Origin: Brachybacterium subflavum
GTDB lineage: Bacteria; Actinomycetota; Actinomycetes; Actinomycetales; Dermabacteraceae
Direction of reading: 5' to 3'
Assembly: GCF_009299795.1 (NCBI RefSeq)
Contig: NZ_VIGP01000006.1
Coordinates: 254,290-318,289, forward strand
Length of the DNA stretch: 64,000 nucleotides
The position numbers were made by a program, and so were the translations under genes. Below the pieces are notes generated by a model that saw only the letters and a list, made by a program, of their open reading frames with translations, was not told the DNA's origin and made no database searches. Positions 59,092 to 64,000 of this stretch are shown here, in pieces. Each line of letters opens with the position of its first letter. Position 1 is the stretch's first letter.

Positions 59092-60201
59092 TCACTCCGC
59101 GTCGGGGACCAGCGCCTGCTCGAACGCGCGGGTCGCGTCGTGGAGCTGCGCGATCTCCAGGTGCTCATCGGCCGAGTGCATTTGCGTGGGATCGCCGGGC
59201 CCCCAGACGACGACCGGGACGCCTGGCGCGAGTGCCTGCAGAACGGAGCCGTCGGTGAAATACGAGACTGGGGCGGGGTCCAGGTCGGCGGGCAGTTCTC
59301 GAACGAACGTCGCGTCCGGGTCTGTGCGCAGGGCGGAGAGGTCCAGGATCGTCCGGACCTCGTCGATCCCCTCGACGCCCTGCCAGTGCCGGCGCAGGGC
59401 GGCGGAGTCCCCGATGGTCCGCTGGTCCAGCGTCGCGACCGCCTGTGCGGGCACGATGTTCGTGGCCTCGCCGCCGTGGAAAGTGCCCACGGATGCCGTC
59501 TCCGCTCCGAGCAGCTGGTCGTTGCGCAGTGGGGCCGTCTCGAGCGCCGGGCCGATCGCGGCGGCGAGTCGCGTCACGGCGTTCACTCCACGCTCGGGAG
59601 CCGAACCGTGTGCGGAGGTTCCGTGGGAGATCAGGCGCAACCAGCATGCGCCGCGGTGGCTGCAGCGGACGCTGAGCGAGGTCGCCTCGGGGATGATGAT
59701 TCCGCTGAGGTCGAGATCGGAGATCGCATCATCGGCGCGCTGGGCCCCGAGCGAACCGATCTCCTCGTCGGCGGTGAGCAGGAGATGACCACCAGCTCCC
59801 CGGCGAGCTGCTGCGACGAGTGCACAGGCGGCCGCGGCGAGGCCGCCCTTCATGTCCACGGATCCGCGACCGTGAAGGGCGTTGCCGTCGGAAGCGCCGC
59901 TCAGCGGGTCATGGGTCCACCGGTCAGGGTCCCCGACGGGCACGGTGTCGGTGTGACAGGCGATCAGGGGCACGGGGGTGCCCGTCGGTCCGAGGGAGAT
60001 CAGTGTCCAGGGTTGTTCCTCGCCGCCGGCGGAGACGCGCGCGTCGGGCGCTCCGGACCGGATCGCATCCACCACGTGCTGCTGGACTGCGCGCATGCCA
60101 TCTGCATCGCCCGAGGGGCTCGAGATGCGGATCAGGTCGCGGGCGAGGGAAAGGGAGTCGGCCAATGGGGGTCCTTTCGGGCGTCGGTCGATGTCGGCCA
60201 T
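59092..60201 (-). CDS. M20 family peptidase/deacylase (ArgE/DapE-like)
   Basis: The 369-residue metallopeptidase-family protein has the M20 signatures: LIACHTDTVPVGDPDRW (metal His and Asp), GRGSVDMKGGLAAAACAL, LLTADEEIGSLGA (catalytic Glu pair) and a dimerisation domain with HGTSAHGSAPERGVNAV. It hydrolyses an amide bond, as in ArgE, DapE or acyl-amino-acid deacylases. The ATG at 60201 lies 36 bases after the FAD oxidoreductase stop, so it is probably the last gene of that operon rather than part of the LacI-controlled cassette, with which it is convergent. Confidence 0.85.
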   Translation of the reverse strand: MADIDRRPKGPPLADSLSLARDLIRISSPSGDADGMRAVQQHVVDAIRSGAPDARVSAGGEEQPWTLISLGPTGTPVPLIACHTDTVPVGDPDRWTHDPLSGASDGNALHGRGSVDMKGGLAAAACALVAAARRGAGGHLLLTADEEIGSLGAQRADDAISDLDLSGIIIPEATSLSVRCSHRGACWLRLISHGTSAHGSAPERGVNAVTRLAAAIGPALETAPLRNDQLLGAETASVGTFHGGEATNIVPAQAVATLDQRTIGDSAALRRHWQGVEGIDEVRTILDLSALRTDPDATFVRELPADLDPAPVSYFTDGSVLQALAPGVPVVVWGPGDPTQMHSADEHLEIAQLHDATRAFEQALVPDAE

Positions 60202-60237
60202 TGTGCCCGGTGCGATCGCCGCAGCAGGTCGAGGTCG

Positions 60238-62562
60238 TCAGCCCACGTCCTCCCACGCCCGCATGCCCACCACATGCGCGGCGGGCGAGCCGTTGGTCTC
60301 CTCGACGACGAGCCGCAGGGCAGCGGTCCGCAGCGGTGCCGGGAGGCGGATGCGGCGCAGACGCTGACGATTGTCCTCGAGGTGAGCGACCTGGTGCCAG
60401 GCGCCGTCGGTCCATGCTTCCAGGCGCGCGTCGCGCACCAGGGTGGGCATGGCCTCGTCCTCCGTGCGGTGGTGATGGAGGTTGATGAGGTCCTCGTTGA
60501 CGTCGTCGTCCAGGACCAGGTCGATCTGAGCGATGCGCTGCCGGCGCCCCCAAGTCGCGGCGAGCCAGGGCTGCGGGTCCTCGCTCGTAGGGGCCGAGAC
60601 CCACATCTGCGGCCCGCCGTATGGGCGGGCATGGCCACCGCGGGCGCGGTCCGGCGCATAGACGGCGGTCCCCGGTGCGGCGCGAAAGCAGATGCCCTCG
60701 CCGTGGAGCGTCTCCTTCCACTCACGCCACTGCTCGGTGTGCTTCTCATCAGCGGGCATGTCTCGTCGGCGCATGGTCACGGTGCCGGGCTCGACGCCAC
60801 GTCCCCGGTGGACGCGCAGCGCAGAGTTCGCCCGCAGAACGGCGAAGACGTTGCTGGGCGCATCGGGCACGTAGTCGAGCTGCGCGTGCGCCCAGCTGCG
60901 GCCGGCGGGGACGGTCATCTCGAGCGTGCGGACCCGCTCGTGGGGCAGGTAGTTCTGCGGCTTGCCGGTGGTGAAGAGCTCGAGGACCAGGGTGGTGTCC
61001 CGATCGGCGTCCAGCAGCAGGTCCAGCCCTTCCAACGACGCTCCGACGGGCAGCACGATCCCCAGGTCGGTCTCGAGGGGGAACTGCCCCGCGCTCGCCG
61101 TCGAGGCGAGGGATGTCTTGGTCGAAGAGGCCGTGAACTCGGCCTGGAGTGCGAGGTCCGCCGGGTCCTCATGGGGTGCGCCAAGGACCGATGCGTCCGC
61201 CCGCACCAGCGCGCGCCGCAGCGCTGTGAGGTGACCGGCGGCGAGCTCGCGCGGCGCGACCCTGAGCCTGCCGGCGAGGGCGGAGGCGATGCCCGCCGCC
61301 TCCCCGAGCACGGCGCAGGTCGCCATCACGCGCGTGGAGCCGAAGGCCACATGGCTCGCGCTGATGTCGCGCCCGGCCATCCACAGGTTCGTCACGTTGC
61401 GGGAGAACAGGGAGCGCAGGGGGATGTGGTAGTTCCCGTCGGGGTGCCAGTGCCGGGAGCCGCGCTCCGAGGCGTAGACGCCGCCCACGGGATGCAGATC
61501 GATCGACCAGCCGCCGAAGGCCACCCGATCCTCGAACTCGGTCTGTCCCAGCACGTCGTGCTGGGTGAGCACGTGGTCGCCCACGAAGCGTCGGTACTCG
61601 CGCTTGCCCGGCACCGCGCCGATCCACTCGAGCGAGAGGTTCTCGGCGTCGAAGCGGCCGGAGTTCTTGATGTGGTCCCAGATGCCGTAGCAGACGGCCT
61701 GCAGCTCGTCGCGGATGCGCTCGTTGTCCTGCACGATGTCCAGGTCGCCGCCCCATTCGATCCACCAGTAGTCGCAGCCGTTCATGGACTGGCGGATCAC
61801 GCGGTTCTCGGGGATCGAGGTCTTCTCGATGTCGATCGCGAAGGAGGGGGCGACGAACCTCTGCGGGTGGCCGACGTCCTTCGTGTAGAAGAGGATCGTC
61901 GAGCCGAGCATGTCGTCCTCGGGGTTCTCCGGCGCCCAGGACTCCCCGTAGGTCTCGCGGTCCTCGCTGCCGCGCATGGAGTCGGCGCCGGCGAGGTGTC
62001 CGACGAGCCCGTCGCCGCTGCAGTCGATGAACGCGGGCGCGGTGAAGCGGATCCGCCGCTCGGATCCGCTCATCCACCCGGTGACCGATCGGACCGTGCG
62101 GCGGTCGGCCGGGCCGTCGGCCTCCACCTCGGTGACGTCGGTGTTCAGGAAGAGGGAGATGTTCTGCTCCGCGCGCACCGTCTCGAGCAGCAGGAGATCC
62201 CAGTAGTAGGGGTTGCCGTCGGGGTTGCGGTACTGGTTCTCGACGAACAGCTCGCCCATGATGCCGGTCTCGCGGGCGAACATGTGCACGCCGTGGGCGG
62301 TCGCGCCGCACACCCAGACGCGGACCTCGCTCGAGGAGTTCCCGCCCAGCACGGGCCGGTTCTGCACGAGGGCGACGCGGCTGCCCTGCCGGGCGGCGCC
62401 GACGGCGGCGCAGATCCCCGCGAGGCCGCCGCCCACCACGACGATGTCCGCCGTGACGGTCTCGGTCGGGATCCTGGGCTCCCTGCGGAGTCCTGCGTCC
62501 TCGGGCGGCACCGTGTCGGCGGCGCCCGTCGTCGGGTGGGTCGTGGTCGGGTCCGTGCTCAT
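60238..62562 (-). CDS. FAD-dependent oxidoreductase with C-terminal beta-sandwich extension
   Basis: The 774-residue protein has a Rossmann FAD motif IVVVGGGLAGICAAVGAARQ (about 40-60) and the FAD_oxidored-family sequence GGNSSSEVRVWVCGATAHGV. FIDCSGDGLVGHLAGAD and NLWMAGRDISASHVAFGSTR follow. After about residue 470 comes a region without oxidoreductase similarity that resembles carbohydrate-binding or discoidin-like sandwiches (repeated VYAPDR and LVLDDDV strands), which I cannot name. Its start overlaps the RpiR regulator. Such oxidoreductases beside ABC sugar importers may oxidise unusual sugars; the substrate is unknown. Confidence 0.8.
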   Translation of the reverse strand: MSTDPTTTHPTTGAADTVPPEDAGLRREPRIPTETVTADIVVVGGGLAGICAAVGAARQGSRVALVQNRPVLGGNSSSEVRVWVCGATAHGVHMFARETGIMGELFVENQYRNPDGNPYYWDLLLLETVRAEQNISLFLNTDVTEVEADGPADRRTVRSVTGWMSGSERRIRFTAPAFIDCSGDGLVGHLAGADSMRGSEDRETYGESWAPENPEDDMLGSTILFYTKDVGHPQRFVAPSFAIDIEKTSIPENRVIRQSMNGCDYWWIEWGGDLDIVQDNERIRDELQAVCYGIWDHIKNSGRFDAENLSLEWIGAVPGKREYRRFVGDHVLTQHDVLGQTEFEDRVAFGGWSIDLHPVGGVYASERGSRHWHPDGNYHIPLRSLFSRNVTNLWMAGRDISASHVAFGSTRVMATCAVLGEAAGIASALAGRLRVAPRELAAGHLTALRRALVRADASVLGAPHEDPADLALQAEFTASSTKTSLASTASAGQFPLETDLGIVLPVGASLEGLDLLLDADRDTTLVLELFTTGKPQNYLPHERVRTLEMTVPAGRSWAHAQLDYVPDAPSNVFAVLRANSALRVHRGRGVEPGTVTMRRRDMPADEKHTEQWREWKETLHGEGICFRAAPGTAVYAPDRARGGHARPYGGPQMWVSAPTSEDPQPWLAATWGRRQRIAQIDLVLDDDVNEDLINLHHHRTEDEAMPTLVRDARLEAWTDGAWHQVAHLEDNRQRLRRIRLPAPLRTAALRLVVEETNGSPAAHVVGMRAWEDVG

Positions 62563-63491
62563 CGCGCGTGGGTCCTCTCGGGAGCGTCGGGGTCGTCGGG
62601 AGCGTCGGGCTCCTTGGGGTCTGCGGGAGCGACGGGGCCGGCGAAGGTGCCGTCGTCGACGTAGCGCTTGGTCGGGTCGACGGATCGATGCTGGGCGACG
62701 AGCAGCCACAGCAGGCTGGTGGCGAGGATGTCGCTCGCGCGGCCGGCGTAGTACTGGGTCCAGACGGTGCCGTTGCGGATCCCGGAGTACAGCGGGAGGT
62801 CCGCGGCCTCGGCGAGGGGCGAGTCGGGATCACCGTGCAGCGCGATCGTGTCGGCTCCGGCGGTCCGGGCCCGACGCAGGAAGTCCAGAGTCGCCGCGTC
62901 GGTGCCGGAGCGGCCCAGCACGATCACGGCGTCGCGCTCGGTGAGCGTGTTGGCGACGGCCCGCAGGGTGTGGCCGCCCGCCTCGTGGAACCAGGCGGCG
63001 ATGCCGATGCGCAGCAGCCGCATCTGCAGCTCGCGCAGGGCGATCGCATCGCCCCACTCGCCGTGGAGATGGACGTGGTCGGCGCGGGCGATGGTCCGAG
63101 CCGCTCTCTCGAAGGCGCGGACGTCGATGGTGTCCGCAGCCTCCCGCAGGGAGCGCGCGGCGGTGCCCGCGAGGGTGTCCAGGACGGTCTCGGGGGAGTC
63201 GGACGGGGTGATCGCGGAGCCGATGTCGCGCTCCCAGCCGGACTGGGTGGCGCGTCCGTTCTCCAGGGCGATCGCGGAGCGGAAGGCGGGGAAACCGGGG
63301 TAGCCGAGCTTCGAGGCGAGCCGGGAGACGGTCGCGGCGGATGCCTCGGACGCCGCGGCGAGGTCCGTGATCGAGGCGCTCTGGGCACGCAGCGGATCGG
63401 CGAGGATCACCTCGGCGACGCGCTGTGCTGTCGGGTTCAGCCGCGGCGCGAGGTCGCGGAGCCGCTGGAGGGCGGAGGGCTCTCGTGTCAT
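62559..63491 (-). CDS. MurR/RpiR family transcriptional regulator
   Basis: The 310-residue protein has an N-terminal HTH (SITDLAAASEASAATVSRLA, about 40-60) and a SIS domain (about 120-260) with HLHGEWGDAIALRELQMRLL, VIVLGRSGTDAATLDFLRRA and the phosphosugar-site loop. The C-terminus is an Asp/Pro-rich tail. RpiR regulators sense phosphorylated sugars or amino-sugar derivatives. It overlaps genes on both sides in an ABC-importer/oxidoreductase operon, which it probably controls. Confidence 0.84.
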   Translation of the reverse strand: MTREPSALQRLRDLAPRLNPTAQRVAEVILADPLRAQSASITDLAAASEASAATVSRLASKLGYPGFPAFRSAIALENGRATQSGWERDIGSAITPSDSPETVLDTLAGTAARSLREAADTIDVRAFERAARTIARADHVHLHGEWGDAIALRELQMRLLRIGIAAWFHEAGGHTLRAVANTLTERDAVIVLGRSGTDAATLDFLRRARTAGADTIALHGDPDSPLAEAADLPLYSGIRNGTVWTQYYAGRASDILATSLLWLLVAQHRSVDPTKRYVDDGTFAGPVAPADPKEPDAPDDPDAPERTHAR

Positions 63492-64000
63492 TTCAGGGCG
63501 CTCTCGGTCATCGCGCGGATGAACCGGCGCTGGAAGATCAGGAAGACGAGGAGGATCGGGATGATCGAGATGACGGCGGCCGCCATCGAGAGCGCCGGGG
63601 CCATCGCGCCCGTCTCGTCGACGAAGTTCGTCAGCCCCAGGGGCAGGGTGAAGTGCTCGGGGTCGGAGATGAACACCAGCGGCGTCTCGTAGTCGTTCCA
63701 CGACCACACGAAGGTGAGGATCGCCAGCGCGCTGATCATGGGGATCGCGTTGGGGAGGTAGATGCGGAAGAAGATCTGGAACTCGCGCGCGCCGTCCAGG
63801 CGCGCTGCCTCGGCGAACTCGTCGGGCTGGGCGATGAAGTACTGGCGCATGAGGAAGGTGCCCAGCACGGTGAACATGCCCGGCAGGATCAGGGCCCACA
63901 GGGTGTCGTAGAGCCCGAGCTGCTGGAAGTAGACGAAGCGCGGCACCAGCAGCAGCTGCGCGGGGATCAGGGAGGTCGCGAGGTAGGCGATGAAGATCTT
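63488..64000 (-). CDS. ABC sugar permease, MalG/UgpE type (partial)
   Basis: The C-terminal 170 residues are present; the 5' part lies beyond the right edge. The segment includes FAEAARLDGAREFQIFFRIY (EAA loop), ILTFVWSWNDYETPLVFISD and a terminal membrane segment with QRRFIRAMTESALK. These match MalG-type carbohydrate permeases. Its stop overlaps the RpiR start. The partner permease and binding protein should lie outside the window. Confidence 0.83.
   Translation of the reverse strand, partial: KIFIAYLATSLIPAQLLLVPRFVYFQQLGLYDTLWALILPGMFTVLGTFLMRQYFIAQPDEFAEAARLDGAREFQIFFRIYLPNAIPMISALAILTFVWSWNDYETPLVFISDPEHFTLPLGLTNFVDETGAMAPALSMAAAVISIIPILLVFLIFQRRFIRAMTESALK

Noticed and set aside
59065-62664. 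A long plus-strand open frame (about 1200 codons) opposite the FAD oxidoreductase and M20 genes
   Set aside because: No recognisable domain; the opposite strand carries two proteins with complete family motifs and coupled starts.
1-64000. Search for tRNA, rRNA, CRISPR arrays and phage or transposon genes
   Set aside because: No regularly spaced repeats, no tRNA-like arm sequences and no integrase or transposase motifs were found by reading.

Overview
The window is high-GC DNA (roughly 70% G+C by eye) with very dense coding, many GTG starts and many ATGA or GTGA stop/start overlaps. Tat-type lipoproteins, a NarL-type two-component pair, SorC, IclR, LacI, RpiR and TetR regulators and binding-protein ABC importers all point to an actinobacterium of the Micrococcales. 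The layout resembles Brachybacterium (Dermabacteraceae), but that genus assignment is from recollection, not comparison. I see no rRNA, tRNA, CRISPR array, transposase, integrase or phage gene.

Left part (1-15.1 kb). A minus-strand murein-peptide locus runs off the left edge: DUF819 membrane protein, L-Ala-D/L-Glu epimerase, and a secreted NlpC/P60 YkfC-like peptidase. A DUF3870 protein lies just upstream. Then come an aldehyde dehydrogenase/GNAT pair, a gamma-glutamylcyclotransferase-like protein, an MFS transporter, a sodium:solute symporter with a small membrane partner, CstA with its YbdD partner, and a coupled pair of zinc-type oxidoreductase and proline-racemase-family protein. The last has Ser/Thr instead of the two catalytic cysteines.

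Middle part (15.1-35.3 kb). An accessory-looking Schlafen/AlbA_2 ATPase-type regulator sits behind a striking array of palindromes. Nearby is a decayed toxin-antitoxin module. Then follow an S10 carboxypeptidase, a VOC protein, a glycogen-debranching-type glucosidase, a TPP-riboswitch-controlled pair of TenA proteins (Glu type then Cys type), an ArsB/NhaD-like permease, a YetF-domain protein and an aconitase. A ugp-like operon (two permeases, binding protein, glycerophosphodiesterase, SorC regulator) and a membrane protein/histidine kinase/response regulator set close this part.

Right part (35.4-64 kb). A tight operon of creatininase-family enzyme, GlucD-type enolase and NagZ diverges from an ROK kinase. 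Next to it is a complete Dpp/Opp peptide ABC operon diverging from an IclR regulator and a serine hydrolase. Then come a TetR gene and a three-gene operon (epimerase, DJ-1, alpha/beta hydrolase), a nucleoside hydrolase, a CotH-type kinase lipoprotein full of low-complexity repeats, and an RbsD/FucU mutarotase. A LacI-controlled cassette follows (amidotransferase-fold protein, DUF606 transporter, phosphotriesterase-like hydrolase, ribokinase). Last is an operon running in from the right edge: ABC sugar permease, RpiR regulator, FAD oxidoreductase and M20 peptidase.

Overall this is a nutrient-scavenging stretch. Transporter, sugar or peptide enzyme, and dedicated regulator are packaged together repeatedly, with several candidate operators visible between divergent genes.
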